The position numbers were made by a program, and so were the translations under genes. The notes under the pieces were generated by a model that did no database searches, was not told the origin of the DNA, and saw only the letters and a list, made by a program, of their open reading frames with translations. Positions 1-11,640 of a stretch of DNA of 64,000 bases are shown here, piece after piece. Position 1 is the stretch's first letter. Each line of letters opens with the position of its first letter. Source of the stretch: Dryomyza anilis (Eukaryota; Arthropoda; Insecta; Diptera; Dryomyzidae); NCBI GenBank assembly GCA_951804985.1, contig OX638130.1:107954040-108018039 (forward strand). Direction: 5' to 3'.

Positions 1-345
1 AAATTTTATTTGATCGATCATATATTAATGTGATTAATGATTGTGCTGTTGTGTGGTGTTGTATTTTAATCACTTAATTTGACATTATTGCCAATTATTT
101 TTTAGCTTTATAATTAGTCAGAAATTATTTAATTGACATTTTTTTAATATGCGCGGGAATTAAACTTTTAACACGTATTTAAAAGAATTTTGATTTTTTT
201 TAATTGATGGCGACAAATGCGTAGATGGTTTAGATGATATAATTAAATTTGATGTATCTATAAATGGAACAATTTCATCTTTTCATTTTCTATTTAAAAA
301 ATATACATGCAATTTTAGTAGGAAAAATACCTATGAGTATTCGGA
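1..345. other. AT-rich non-coding stretch
   Basis: Low-GC sequence with poly-A and poly-T runs. I see no reading frame, RNA gene or terminal inverted repeat in it. Confidence 0.5.
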
Positions 346-600
346 ACACAGAAAAAAAAAACGACGTAAATATAGCAACCCATATTAATTGTATGCATTA
401 ATCAGTCCAGCAATTAAATTCTGTAATTTAATTAAAACATTTGCTATTTGTTGTTAAATCAGCAGATGCAGTTGCTAATATGAATATTTGTACGTCAATG
501 CAACAAATTATTTTGCAGTTTAAGCAAATAAAAATATTCATATTAGCAAACGCAATTGCTGATTTATAATTTCCAGATTTAAATAATAACACGAATTTAA
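346..600 (+). mobile_element. Short TIR element, 'aatcgacgtaaat' family (family B), copy 1
   Basis: The left end reads acacag plus a long A run and then cgacgtaaatatagcaac. The same start recurs at 28547, 30851 and 51596. The copy continues through an attaaacatttgctat segment shared with the 30.85-kb copy, then enters a hairpin of about 30-bp arms (458-489 against 531-563) built on an atcagcagatgcagttgct word. No coding capacity is visible, so it is a non-autonomous element. The right boundary is not defined; I stop it after the hairpin. Confidence 0.5.
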
Positions 601-1109
601 AATAGTCAAATTGATGTCAGAAACAAATAAATTAAACTAAAAAAAATCTTTCAATAAGTCTTATTATGAATTGTGATAATGGAAAATGTTTAAGAATAGT
701 CATATTAAATTAATTTAGAATGGTATAGGTTATTTAGATAAGTAAATACTGCATATCGACATGGATAAATATCCTATTAATATAATAAATCTTTTTGTTC
801 GTTTGTTTGTACGTTTGTTCCGCTTCTCCGTCTAAACGGCTGATCCGACGTTCTAGAAATTTTTACCACAGAGGCGGTATGATCTGGAAGACTATATATG
901 GACGGCACCTCCCATACAACCTAAACTTTCAATACGATATACCTCGGCACTTTCACCAGCTACGAACATGAAACAAAAAAATTAAATAAAAAAAAAGTTA
1001 AAAGCAAAAATACAAAACAAAACAAAAGCAAAAAAACAAAAGCAATAACAAAACTAAAATCCAAACTAAAAGAAAAACTAAAAAAGACAAGATACAGAAA
1101 AACAAAAAC

Positions 1110-1840
1110 AAACTCACCACACTAAAACTCACCATACTAAAACTCACCACAATAAAAATCCCCCACAAAAATTCACCACACTAAAACTAACCACACTAAA
1201 ATTCAATACACTAAAACTCACCACACTAAAACTCACCACACTAAAAATTCACAACACTAAAATTCACCACCCTAAAACTCACCACAATAAAACTTACCAC
1301 ACTAAAACTCACCACACTAAACCTCACCACACTAAAACTCACCACACTAAAAATTCACCACAATAAAACTCACCACACTAAAACTCACCACACTAAAACT
1401 CACCACACTAAAACTCACCACACTAAAAATTCACCACAATAAAACTCACTACATTAAAACTAACCACACTAAAACTTTTCCTGGGAATAACTCTACAAAA
1501 ACAAACTCACCACACTAAAACTCACCATACTAAAACTCACCACAATAAAAATAACCCCACTAAAATTCACCACACTAAAACTAACCACACTAAAACTCAA
1601 TACACTAAAACTCACCACACTAGAACTCACCACACTAAAAATTCACCACACTAAAACTCACTACACTAAAAATTCACCACACTAAAAATTCGCCACAATA
1701 AAACTCACCACACTAAAACTCACCACACTAAAAATACTCACAATAAAACTCACCACATTAAAACTAACCACACTAAAAATTCACCACAATAAAACTCACC
1801 ACAATAAAACTCACTACATTAAAACTAACCACACTAAAAC
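1110..1840. repeat. 15-bp minisatellite (ctcaccacactaaaa)
   Basis: Roughly 45 tandem copies of a 15-bp unit, ctcaccacactaaaa, with one-base variants (caccacaataaaa, taaccacactaaaa). A higher-order structure is visible: the phrase cttttcctgggaataactct closes two blocks, at about 1470-1495 and 1838-1860, so the array grew partly by duplicating a block of about 360 bp. It has no coding sense. Confidence 0.9.
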
Positions 1841-1856
1841 TTTTCCTGGGAATAAC

Positions 1857-1973
1857 TCTACGGGGAAGAATTCTACGGGAAGAATTTTACCGGGAAGAAT
1901 TCTACGGGAAAGCATTCTATGGGGAAGAATTTGACGGTGAAGATTTCTACTGGGAAGAATTCTACGGAGAAGC
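1857..1973. repeat. 14-bp minisatellite (gggaagaattctac)
   Basis: About eight degenerate copies of gggaagaattctac directly follow the 15-bp array. A second unrelated tandem repeat inside the same candidate Helitron-like element. Confidence 0.8.
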
Positions 1974-2085
1974 GCAGTCTGAGAATGAATTGTCTTTGAG
2001 AAAATTTGTTTAAGCGGAGAATTATTATTTGGTTACTACATTTATAAAACTAATAAAAACTTCCCAGCGAAGCACGGGCCCCTGA

Positions 2086-3587
2086 AATAAATAATAAAAA
2101 AAATTATATTAATAAAATCGCTCTATATCTTTGATTTCACAAAATCTTGGCACGAGTCGTGTACGGATCTAGCAGTAAATCATAATAGACAAAACCAATT
2201 TGAAACAAACAAACCCTATGGGAAAAAAATTATACTTTTAACACCTATCATTGAACTGGTCTTCAATTGGAGAATTTTCCACATAGTCAGATTCTCTTAG
2301 ACCTATCAGTGAATTGGTCTTCAATTGAAGAATTTTCCACAGAATCAGATTCTCCAATTGCAGACCACTTCAGTGAGAGTCAATTTATCTTCCTAGTGCA
2401 ACGCCGAATTAAAGTGACCGGTTCGTTTCATATAAAAGGATCAGAACTATGTAGAACAGTTGATATATATTCACGAAGGGGATATTTTCTGATACCGATT
2501 TCTACTCCAAACCTTTAAAACCACGTTTTCTATGTTTAACTTCAGTTCTATAGCATTTTAACGGAAAACTGCGTTTTTTCTGCCAATTTAGGAAAAATTC
2601 ATTTTGTTTTTTTTTCTATTTTCTATTTTCGTCACTGAGTAGAACCTTGAAACGTGTATTTTCCACTCGAAGAGAAATATGATTATGATGTTGGTGAATA
2701 TTTATGTACTACACATGTTATCATCAGACACAAAGTATGCGTTTACGCATCAGTGAATTATTCGTTACCCTACCGAGCCATAAAAAGTATTTTTATGATG
2801 TGTGGAATTTTTACGAATATTAAGAAATCGGAGGTAAAAATGTATTTTATTAACTATAAATACAGACTACACGATTTTGTTTAGGTATTTTTAAAATTTT
2901 AAATTTATGATATGAAAAAAAGCAAGTTTTAATTTTATGCAAATTATAAGAAATAAAATAAAATTTTTCATCCATATGTAAATTTCCGTTGTAATTGTAT
3001 TTTATCTAAATAGAATTATCGTAGGGTTAAAATATCACAATATAAAAATTCTCGAATGTTTCGACAAATTGAAGTCGACATCGTCAAATAGCTGAACTTC
3101 ACCTTTAAGTGATGCATCAACATGTTGCTGGTCGCAAAGTCAAGAGCAATAAATTTGCTGTCCTAAATTAATCAGCGTGAAATACTCACGCGAAACGAAC
3201 GTACGGAACGATATGAGACAGTGCTGCTGATGAGTTCGAGTGCTAAAAATAGCAACCAAAAAAAAAGGAAAATCAGTGATGTGATTTACAAGTTGACAGC
3301 AGTGTTTAATTTGTTTTGGCTTTTTCCCATTGATTAAGACATAAAATAAACGACGTATTCAGTGAGTGTAATTCAAATATATTTTGAATTGGTTACTATT
3401 TTTATTAAATAATAGCTTAATAAAATTATATGAAACAATTTCACAAAAAAAAAAAAAAAAAAAATTCATTACAAAGTTGAATAAGTCTTTACAGATTCTA
3501 AAAAGTTTGACTTTTTATTATAACTACAGAATTAACACAAAAAAAATCATAGAAATAGTGACAACGATTTCTATGTTCAGTTTTGGT
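2086..3587. other. Non-coding stretch with a 58-bp tandem duplication
   Basis: At 2243-2358 a 58-bp phrase beginning acctatca is repeated twice in tandem (starts 2243 and 2301). This gives a chance 83-codon frame with a non-ATG start that I do not call a gene. Around 3060-3300 lies somewhat less AT-rich single-copy sequence. A poly-A run occurs near 3446. Nothing else is recognised. Confidence 0.5.
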
Positions 3588-3655
3588 ACTCGGTAACCAG
3601 TACTCGATAGCCGGTAGTTGGTAACCGGTACTCGGTAACCGGTTCACCAACGGGG
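3588..3655. repeat. Short GGTAACCGG-rich tandem repeat
   Basis: About five imperfect copies of ggtaaccggtactc in 65 bp. Because ggtaacc is self-complementary, the array can fold into small hairpins. No function can be assigned. Confidence 0.7.
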
Positions 3656-3739
3656 CTCCAATATATAACAAGAAAAACTTTAAAAGTTTGTATTCAATTG
3701 AAAAGATGTTAACTTCAAAATTTAACAAATTCAGCAAAA

Positions 3740-3910
3740 CATATCGATTTCATTTCATAAAATGTCTCGTACAGAAAAAACACTCCGACAGAGCGCATCG
3801 ATATCTACCTACTATGTAAATTCAATTTGACGCTCGATATCTCTACGAGAAATTGTCTGATATTGTTTAAATTCTTCTTTATCTCGAACTCGTAACGATA
3901 TAGAAACGAA
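3740..3910 (-). repeat. Dispersed 'gtaggtagatatcgatgcgt' repeat (family G), copy 1
   Basis: In reverse orientation this shares the phrases tagtaggtagatatcgatgc, tctgt and gtacgag with 6775-7090 and 20085-20460. All copies are rich in cgatatcg-type palindromes. No terminal repeats or coding sequence identify a class. Confidence 0.55.
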
Positions 3911-4495
3911 TGACTATATTAAGAAATATCGATATCTTCCTGCCAGAACATTGTAACTCTTATTTTGTATTTGTTTTAATGCAGTAGCATATCCCATATA
4001 AGTATAAGTAGCATATCCCAGGAAAGTCATTTTTGAATACCGCGGTCCAAATATAAAATATTGCAAAATAATGCTTCTTTTCGTAACTATCAACCGATGT
4101 AGGAAACGCCAGGCTTGATGATGGACTAAAAACTTAAGCAGCTCAATAATTTTGGATAAGATTGACCGATCGGCACCATAATTTGACAGGATATAAATTA
4201 GCATAAATAGAGTGCTCGAATTATATGATTATTTGTAGAGAAAATATAAATTTAAAGTAAAAATGTAAATTTTAAATTCATTCCGTACTCTAATTTTTCG
4301 AAATAATTGGGAAAGTCAAAACATCATCTAATAGATCTGAATGTAATGGAAGAGAAATATGTTTTTTGATTTTTGAGATGGGACCACACTACACAGACAA
4401 AAAATATATTTGTAATTTTTTATATATTTATAATTTTTTTCTTTTCTTTTAACTACTACTAATTGTTACTTTTCAAAGTTTGAACCTCATAATGG
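3911..4495. other. AT-rich non-coding stretch
   Basis: No supported gene. A string near 4389 (acacagacaaaaaatatat) resembles the termini of the small TIR elements in this window, but no partner end was found. The 96-codon minus-strand frame here has no recognisable features. Confidence 0.4.
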
Positions 4496-6247
4496 GTTAA
4501 ACACAAATAAGGAATAAGAATATCAAAGTCATGTTATACGCACGATGTACGGAAAAATGACCCGACGAACTGAATAGACAAACACGCGTTGTGTGAACCA
4601 AATTATATCGGTACCTGTAAATACTGTGTAGTGAATTCAAAACTGTGTGTGGCTGTAAAACTGTGTAGTGCCTCTTAAACTGTCGGTTGGTGTAGATGCT
4701 ATATATGTATATATTTTAGCATATGCACGCAAAATAATATTTTCAGTGTATATTATCGAATTTAGTTTGATTTTCACATTTTTCAAATATTGGTTTTCGT
4801 TTTATGACATTATTTCATATGATAAAAAGACAACTTGATTCGTGGGATATTTTTCAATATACAGCTTCATTCATGTTTTATTACAGTGTCAATAAATAGA
4901 ATTTGTTTTAAAGTTTTTACTTGTTTTAAAGATTTAAGTTTTATAAAATTCTTTAGAATATTTTAATTATGTATGTTGAAATTAATAAAAGTTTCCATAA
5001 CCGATTATATCTAGTGATAGCAAAAAAAACATATTTTTTTACCAGTGACTATAATCTGTATTCACGTTCACATCAGTAACAGTGATATGTATAATACAAG
5101 GGAAATGTTAAACACAAATAAGGAATAGGAATATCAAAGGCACGATGTACGGAAAAATTACCCGACGAACTTTATCCAATGTCAAATTAGATTGATACTA
5201 CAGTACCTTTAATACTGTGTAGTGAATTTAAAACTGTGTGTGGCTGTAAAACTGTGTAGTGCCTCTTAAACTGTCGGTTGGTGTAGATGCTATATATGTA
5301 TATATTTTAGCATAAGCACGCAAAATAATATTTTCAGTGTATATTACCGAATTTAGTATTGATTTTCACATTTTCCAAATATTGGTTTTCGTTTTATGAC
5401 ATTATTTCATATGATAAAAAGACAACTTGATTCGTGGGATATTGTTCAATATACAGCTTCATTCATGTTTTATTACAGTGTCAATAAATAGAATTTGTTT
5501 TAAAGTTTTTACTTTTTTTAAAGATTTAAGTTTTTTAAAATTCTTTAGAATATTTTAATTATGTATGTTGAAATTAATAAAAGTTTCCATAACCGATTAT
5601 ATCTAGTGATAGCAAAAAAAACATATTTTACCAATGACTATATTCTGTATTCACGTTCACATCAGTAACAGTGATATGTATAATACAAGGGAAATGTTAA
5701 ACACAAATAAGGAATAGTAATATCAAAGGCACGATGTACGGAAAAATTACCCGACGAACTTTATCCAATGTCAAATTAGATCGATACTACAGTACCTGTA
5801 ATACTGTGTAGTGAATTCAAAACTGTGTGTGGCTGTAAAACTGTGTAGTGCCTCTTAAACTGTCGGTTGGTGTAGATGCTACATATGTATATATTTTAGC
5901 ATATGCACGCAAAATAATATTTTCAGTGTAAATTACCGAATTTAGTATTGATTTTCACATTTTTCAAATATTGGTTTTCGTTTTATGACATTATTTCATA
6001 TGATAAGAAGACAACTTGATTCGTGGAATATTTTTCAATGTACAGCTTCATTCATGTTTTATTACAGTGTCAATAAATAGAATTTGTTTTAAAGTTTTTA
6101 CTTTTTTTAAAGGTTTAAGTTTTATAAAATTCTTTAGAATATTTTAATTATGTATGTTGAAATTAATAAAAGTTTCCATAACCGATTATATCTAGTGATA
6201 GCAAAAAAAACATATTTTTTTACCAGTGACTATAATCTGTATTCATT
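4496..6247 (+). repeat. About 0.6-kb unit repeated three times in tandem
   Basis: Units start at 4496, 5107 and 5696, each with gttaaacacaaataaggaat, giving periods of 611 and 589 bp. The third copy ends near 6247. Copies are nearly identical over most of their length (for example the block around ggctgtaaaactgtgtagtg and the block around tctagtgatagc), so the amplification is recent. Each unit contains several actgtgtagtg words. No frame is maintained, so this is a non-coding tandem duplication. Confidence 0.9.
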
Positions 6248-6774
6248 TTAAGTTTATACTTAAATTTTGCATAAATAACGCGAATTTTAAATTCATTCAT
6301 TGAAGATTTTTTGTTTGTTCATGTCACGTCACATCATTTCATTTTTGTTTGTTTTATCTTGTTTAATTTTTTTTTTACTTTTTTTATATTTTTACTTCCT
6401 CGTGGCATAATAAGAGATCAGCCGCCTTTGTACAATTTTTCATTTTTGACGCACTTCATTCGCATTTTACTCACATGTCACATGAAAGAAACACCAGCAG
6501 CCACCACGTCCGCCACGCGTTCCCTCAATTTTGCGGACGATTTTAACACTTGGCATGAAGAATTATTTGGCGCTCAACGTTTTAACGTTTAAATACAAAA
6601 CAAGTGAAAATGATGCAAATAATTTTCACAGCCAAAAATAAATTTTGTTTTCACTTCACTTTAATTATTGTTGTTAAAAATAAGTGGCGATAACGACATC
6701 ATTTCTTGGCATATTTTATTTTTTTGGGCATACTTTATGTTTGAAAACACTATGTAATAGAATTTGCCATTCGT
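6248..6774. other. Non-coding stretch
   Basis: Contains a T-rich segment and a slightly GC-richer spot (6475-6560) that produces the end of a 93-codon frame. The frame starts in low-complexity sequence and resembles no family I know. Otherwise nothing. Confidence 0.4.
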
Positions 6775-7090
6775 TTCGATATCGTTACGATAACCCATTC
6801 TCGTATCATCAAATTGAATCTACATGGTAGGTAGATATCGATGCGTTCTGTCATGGTTTTCTCTGTACGAGTAAGAACGATATCGAAGAAAAATTAATAA
6901 AAGTTCGAGATATAGAAGAAAAATAATAATAATTAGAGATTGCTTCAAAAAATATTGCGATATAGAAGTGATAAATGTATAAATATCGTTCCTTAATTTG
7001 AATGTACGAGAAAATTGGAAGCGATAAAGTACGAGATCGAACTTCGCAATCAAAATTAGTTCGATAAAGCTTCAAGGTATCGAAGGTATC
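6775..7090 (+). repeat. Dispersed 'gtaggtagatatcgatgcgt' repeat (family G), copy 2
   Basis: Shares with 20085-20460, in the same order, a cgatatcgttacga start, ctacatggtaggtagatatc, acgatatcgaa, ttcgagat and gattgcttcaaaaa. This is one of the two more complete copies and defines a family of about 320-370 bp. Unclassified. Confidence 0.65.
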
Positions 7091-7692
7091 CGAGAGTCAT
7101 TTGGTTTCTGTAACAGTTTAGATTTGAAGTTTTATGACACAAAGTTATACGAGGTAATCCACACAAAATAAGTCATATTTGAAATTTCACTTTTTCGATT
7201 TTTCAGTAAATTAATTCAGTAAAATGACTAATTTAGAGTACCTACCTTAATAATGCTTTGGCCATACACAGAGAGTAATGTCCCAATAACTTATGTATTT
7301 TACGCATACATTTTACAAAAATTAATCATGATATGCAGTCAAGAATAAGTAATCATAATGATTTGATTTTTATTCATAATATATGATTAAAGTAAACATT
7401 ATTTATTATGATTAATTGAATAAAATCATACGTATGGTTGCTCATTTTCAATGTATAAATTACTCATAAGTCATAAGTAATTGAAATAGACTGGGACACA
7501 TTTTATGATTTATTGTTCATAATTTATGATTAAAATTATATACATTGTGATAAATAGCCGTAGCCCGCAGATGCATAAAACAAATCCTAATGATGCAGAA
7601 TAAAGTGAAAAATATCGCATTTGAAAATATAATACGTCAATGGGAAAGGGATATTAAGAAAGGATCGAACTTGAAAAAAATATATCACTTCT
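7091..7692. other. AT-rich stretch of imperfect ataatcatga palindromes
   Basis: Dense in tcataatgattatg-like words in both orientations, a pattern that could be the decayed interior of a small TIR element. No ends could be fixed and no gene is visible. Confidence 0.4.
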
Positions 7693-8176
7693 ACACACAA
7701 AAGAATATCACCAAAAATTTCACCAACTACCAGTATTCATCATATTGATGATTTCATTCATTGAACTGAAATCATATTTTTTAAATGTTTTTCATTTACA
7801 ATATTTATTTTAACATCAAATTTCAAACATAAATTTCCCTCCATTTACACATTTATTTATTTATAATTCTTATACGAGATATAATATTTAATTACTAATT
7901 ATGCGAAGACTCCATTTCATCATATTAATGAATAATGTACATCATATTGATGAATTTTGCTCAACAAACCACATAAATTTAAATATCATAAATCTTATAA
8001 GAATTATAAATACATAAATGTCTAAATGGAGACAATTTTTTTTTTAAATGTGATGTTGTAAAAATTATTAAAAGTGAAAAACATTGAAAATATACGATTT
8101 TAGTTCAATGAATGAAATCAACAATATAATGAATACTGGTAGTTGGTGAAATTTTTGGTGATATTTTTTTGTGTGT
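7693..8176. mobile_element. 484-bp hairpin (foldback) MITE
   Basis: The two ends are long inverted repeats: acacacaaaagaatatcacc at 7693 pairs with the complement at 8157-8176. The homology continues inward through the caccaactaccagtattcat and gatttcattcattgaact phrases, over 100 bp per arm. The inner part is also self-complementary around a tccatttacac word (about 7850 against 8020). No coding sequence. It immediately precedes a truncated family-A element and shares the atcatattgatga vocabulary with that family. Confidence 0.85.
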
Positions 8177-8186
8177 ACTTACCCCG

Positions 8187-8815
8187 AAAAAAAATGTACA
8201 TCATATTGATGAATTCCGTTCTTCAAACCATGATTCATTATATTGAAGAACTGTTCATAATATTAATGACTAACGACATCAATGTTATGATTGCTGTCAT
8301 AAATATGATGAACGCTTGGCAACTTTCGAAAAAGTGTTCTTCAATATGATGAACAGTATGTGAAGAATACGTTTCATCATATTAATATATAAAATATAAA
8401 ATACAACATATATGTTCTTCATATTGAAGAATGTTGTTCGTTAAAACAAATTTCAATCAAAATATTTTACTTTCGTACTGTAGTCAGTTCTCAAGTAGTT
8501 ATTGTATGTTATTTTTTATAAAATGCTTGCTCGACATGCATGTATTAGTAAAATATTTTATAATATATTTATAATTACAACTTTTTATTAATAAAAAGTT
8601 ATATTTATAAAAAATATATTAAAAAAAAAAAAAAATGTTAATATTTTTTTTCGAAATTTTTTTTTTTTTACTTTTTTTCGATTTTTTTTTTAATTTTTTT
8701 TCGATAAAATATTTTTTTTCGAAATTTTTTTTTCGATAAAATATTTTTTTTGTACAATTTTTTTTTTCAAAAACATTTTTTTTCCGGATAATTTTGTTTT
8801 AAAAATTTTCTCCGT
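8187..8815 (+). mobile_element. 'catcatattgatgaattccg' TIR element (family A), copy 1, right end missing
   Basis: Begins with an A run and tgtacatcatattgatgaat. It runs through the family-specific left third and the tcagttctcaagtagtt and cttgctcgacatgcat blocks, then into the T-rich tttttttcgaaa interior, but lacks the family's right third and terminal cttttctgtg. Comparison with 8936-9774 and 48033-48979 shows the truncation. Confidence 0.75.
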
Positions 8816-8935
8816 GTAATCTTCAGAGATACAGTGGTGCAAAGTTCCAAGTTATTCACATTTAGAAATCACATTACCGAGAAATACTAAATAAAAAATG
8901 TCGTCGATGTCTGATTTTAAATCTTCACAGAAAAA

Positions 8936-9774
8936 AAATGTACCTCATATTGATGAATTCCGTTCTTCAAACCAGGATTCATTGTATTGAAGAGCCATTC
9001 ATATTATTACTGACTAACGCCATCAATGTTATGAATATGAAGAACGCTTGGTAACTGTCGAAAAAGTGTTCTTCAATATGATGAATTGTATGTAAAGAAT
9101 ACGTTTCATCATATTAATGAACGGAAATATAAAATACAACATATATGTTCATCATATTGAAGAACGCTGTTCATTAAACCATTTTTGCCGTACTTCTCAG
9201 TTCTCAAGTAGTTCTTGTGTGTTATTTCTTATATAATGCTTGCTCGACATCCATAAATTAGTAAAATGTTTTATAATATATTTATTATAATTACAACTTT
9301 TTGTTAATAAAAAGTTATATTTATAAAAAATATATACTTTTTTCGAAAACAAATTTTTTTCTAACAAATTATTTTTTTCGGAAATTTTTTTTTCAGAACA
9401 TTTTTTTGTTCGAAAAATGTTTTTTTCGAAATTGCTTTTTTTTACATTTTTTTTTTGTCCAAAATTTTTTTTTTGGAATAATTTTTTTGTAAATTTTTTT
9501 ACTGTTATTTTTTAAATAAAATGCTTACACTTTTTTTTCGAATTTTTTTATAATTTTTTTTTTTTTTTGAAAAAAATATTATGAACAAATTCATCAATAT
9601 GACAATTCAAATTCATTGTATATTTTGTTCATATATATAATGAATACATTCATTAATATGTCATTTAATGATTTAATGAACGGTGGTATCAATATGATGA
9701 ATCTGGTAGTTGGTGAAAAAATTCATAATATTTATGAATAAATTTATCATATTGAAGAATTTTTTTTTTCTGTG
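8936..9774 (+). mobile_element. 'catcatattgatgaattccg' TIR element (family A), copy 2, complete
   Basis: A complete copy of about 840 bp. It starts cacag plus an A run and tgtacctcatattgatg, and ends with a T run and ctgtg at 9774, so the termini are inverted. The interior has a left third full of gaagaacgttcat-like words, a T-rich centre (tttttttcgaa) and a right third with attcatcaatatgac. No transposase. It interrupts an older repeat: the phrases before (8820-8930) and after (9780-9960) resemble the middle of the 43.56-44.07-kb element. Confidence 0.8.
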
Positions 9775-11159
9775 TTACAAAACATGATTTTTGAAAAGTA
9801 ATGTCGTAACTCCTAAACCTGAACATGTAGTCAGTCAGTGTAATTCTCCTTCAAATTCATTTCATATTTATTTCAAATTCAAACTTCAAATTTCCAATGT
9901 CAATCAATTCACATGTCAAATTTCAAGATGGTATTTTGATGGCTCCAGACTTAAATATTAGTTAAAAATTCTTGGATAAATACGTAAAACTGATTACAAA
10001 AATCAAATTTTCTGTTTGTTATTCATAATTTTTCAAAAACCAACGTATATTTATATCGCTTTTGAAAAATGAAATAGTTTGAATCGGGTTTCGGCTATAG
10101 TTTCAATTCCTATTTATAACAAAAATGTTGCTACAGAAATAAACCATTACATACTAAGTATAAAAAGTGAGTTTTGTACAGAAAGACTTCAAAGTTTTTT
10201 CTGATTATCTTGGGTTTTAAAATCGGTTAGAAAGGTGTTTTTTACCGTTTAACTCAAATTTTGTATGGAATTTTTCTTAAAAATCAACAATTGTTAAGGA
10301 TATTTTCAGTAATATTACAAAATTCAAAAACATACAAGTAAAAATTTACTAAATTTACTAAGTTTTTAAAATAGTTTGATTTTTGCATAGTATATAAAAG
10401 CATAAGTCTATTTTTTGAACTTTTCGGGAGAGCATTTTTAAACTTTACAACTGATTCCGAAAATTATTTTTAAAAATATTTTAAAAATTATGTTTGTAAA
10501 TTTATGAAAAACTCAAATAAAATAAATGTCTGCAAAATGTTTTTATTAGATTTTTTTTCGAAAGTTTTTTCTTAATAAAAAGAAATATTTAATAACAAGT
10601 AGATATGCTTTTAGGATTTTTGCTTGTATCTCAGCAACTATAAGAAGGATCAGTATCAAAATTTGACACAAAATGAATTCGAATATCAGGATTACGATGG
10701 TATTAATAACTTAATTTGAACATATCTCGAGTTATGCTGTTAATTCATATTACCACAGATTTATAACTTTGGGTAGAATCAATCGTACGATCTGTACTAA
10801 AATTTGACAGAAAATAAATTCAGGTATACAGAATCCAAAAATGGAATAATATGAAATGGAACAGAAACAAATGTGTAAAATTACGTTACTCAGTGTAAAT
10901 TATTTGGTGCACACAGATTTAATGAGCAGTGAGTATAAATGTTGAAAAGTTGATTGTTTTACTAAATGATGCTGTTAATGATTTTGTAATTAAACGAAAA
11001 ACTAAATTTTAGTATTTAGAATTTTAGTATTTAGCTTTTAAATAATTTGATACAATTTATGTATACTACAAAATAAGTAAAAGTGTAAAACAATTAAATA
11101 TGACGGAAAAAATACCAAGAACATAACAAAAAATAAAACTATTAATGACAATTTAAAAG
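9775..11159. other. Decayed TE-like non-coding sequence
   Basis: The first 200 bp (caaatttcaagatggtattt) match the interior of the element at 43560-44072, indicating an old related insertion. The rest is AT-rich with stock phrases such as atctcagcaactataagaag, but no ends, frame or RNA gene could be fixed. Confidence 0.45.
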
Positions 11160-11640
11160 TTCAATTGAATCGGTTAAGTGCAGCATGTTTTTAAATGTCT
11201 GAACAGCACCAACCCCCTGTCACGTTGGCGCCATTGTTGCCACCTAATCAATGCAACTTTGTGTCATAATTGATCAATTAAGCGATTTGCATATTTTAGA
11301 ATTTTGTTTTCGTTTTTTTTTTGTACTTTAAAGTTTTTCTTTGAATTTTTATTTATTTGAAAAGCCTCCCGCTGTTGTTGTTGTTGTGTTGCAACAATCC
11401 GCGCACATGTTGCCAACAGCTTAATGCGAATCAAAACATCGCCAACAGCAGCAGCAGCAATTTGCATTAAATCATTGCACGACGAACGTCGACGATGATA
11501 CGATCTTTTTTTAATTTTGTTCAGTTGCTGATCGCATTTGTGACACTTGGTGGCACGACAGCAATTTTCCGTGTGGCAGCAATTGATTTAAATTAGTTTG
11601 CGCCCTCTGGTGGCATGTTGACAATTTTTTTGAATTCTTA
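11160..11640. other. Unique, GC-richer island; candidate cis-regulatory sequence
   Basis: Stands out from its AT-rich surroundings by CAG/CAA runs (11370-11460), several tggcgcc and ttgccaac words, a taattgatcaattaa homeodomain-like palindrome near 11266 and the CTCF-type site listed separately. No long frame is open (the 67-codon minus-strand frame is mostly CAG-repeat shadow). The appearance is that of a conserved enhancer or insulator in a fly intergenic region; this is inference from composition and motifs. Confidence 0.4.
11600..11615 (-). promoter_or_regulatory. CTCF-type binding motif
   Basis: The 16-mer gcgccctctggtggca is, on the reverse strand, a very good match to the shared insect/vertebrate CTCF consensus (core CCACCAGAGGGCGC). 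A second partial word, tggtggcac, lies about 45 bp upstream. In a window with so little GC such a match is unlikely by chance. Binding is not shown by sequence alone. Confidence 0.5.

Larger units (their letters stand above)
756..2085 (+). mobile_element. Helitron-like non-autonomous element with internal minisatellite (candidate)
   Basis: The 3' end carries an imperfect hairpin at 2063-2078 (cccagcgaagcacggg), and CTGA follows at 2082-2085, fitting the CTRR terminus of Helitrons. The gcgaagcacggg word is common at the ends of insect Helitron-like repeats (family knowledge). The 5' side (about 756-960) has a tcgacatggataaatatcct start and a cgtctaaacggctgatccga segment of the kind often found near the 5' part of such elements. 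The interior is a 15-bp minisatellite, a structure also known from DINE-1/Helentron elements. No Rep/helicase coding is present. The 5' boundary is inferred. Confidence 0.5.

Noticed and set aside
3218..3255. Hammerhead-ribozyme-like ctgatgag word
   Set aside because: No GAAA partner strand or stem I/III pairing could be found at the required positions.
8600..8815. Repeated tttttttcgaaa spacing as a possible CRISPR-like or regulatory array
   Set aside because: Low-complexity interior of a family-A element; no conserved repeat-spacer structure, and the sequence is eukaryotic.
11264..11467. 67-codon minus-strand frame with a Gln run
   Set aside because: Opa-type CAG repeat translated by chance; no conserved flanks or splice sites.
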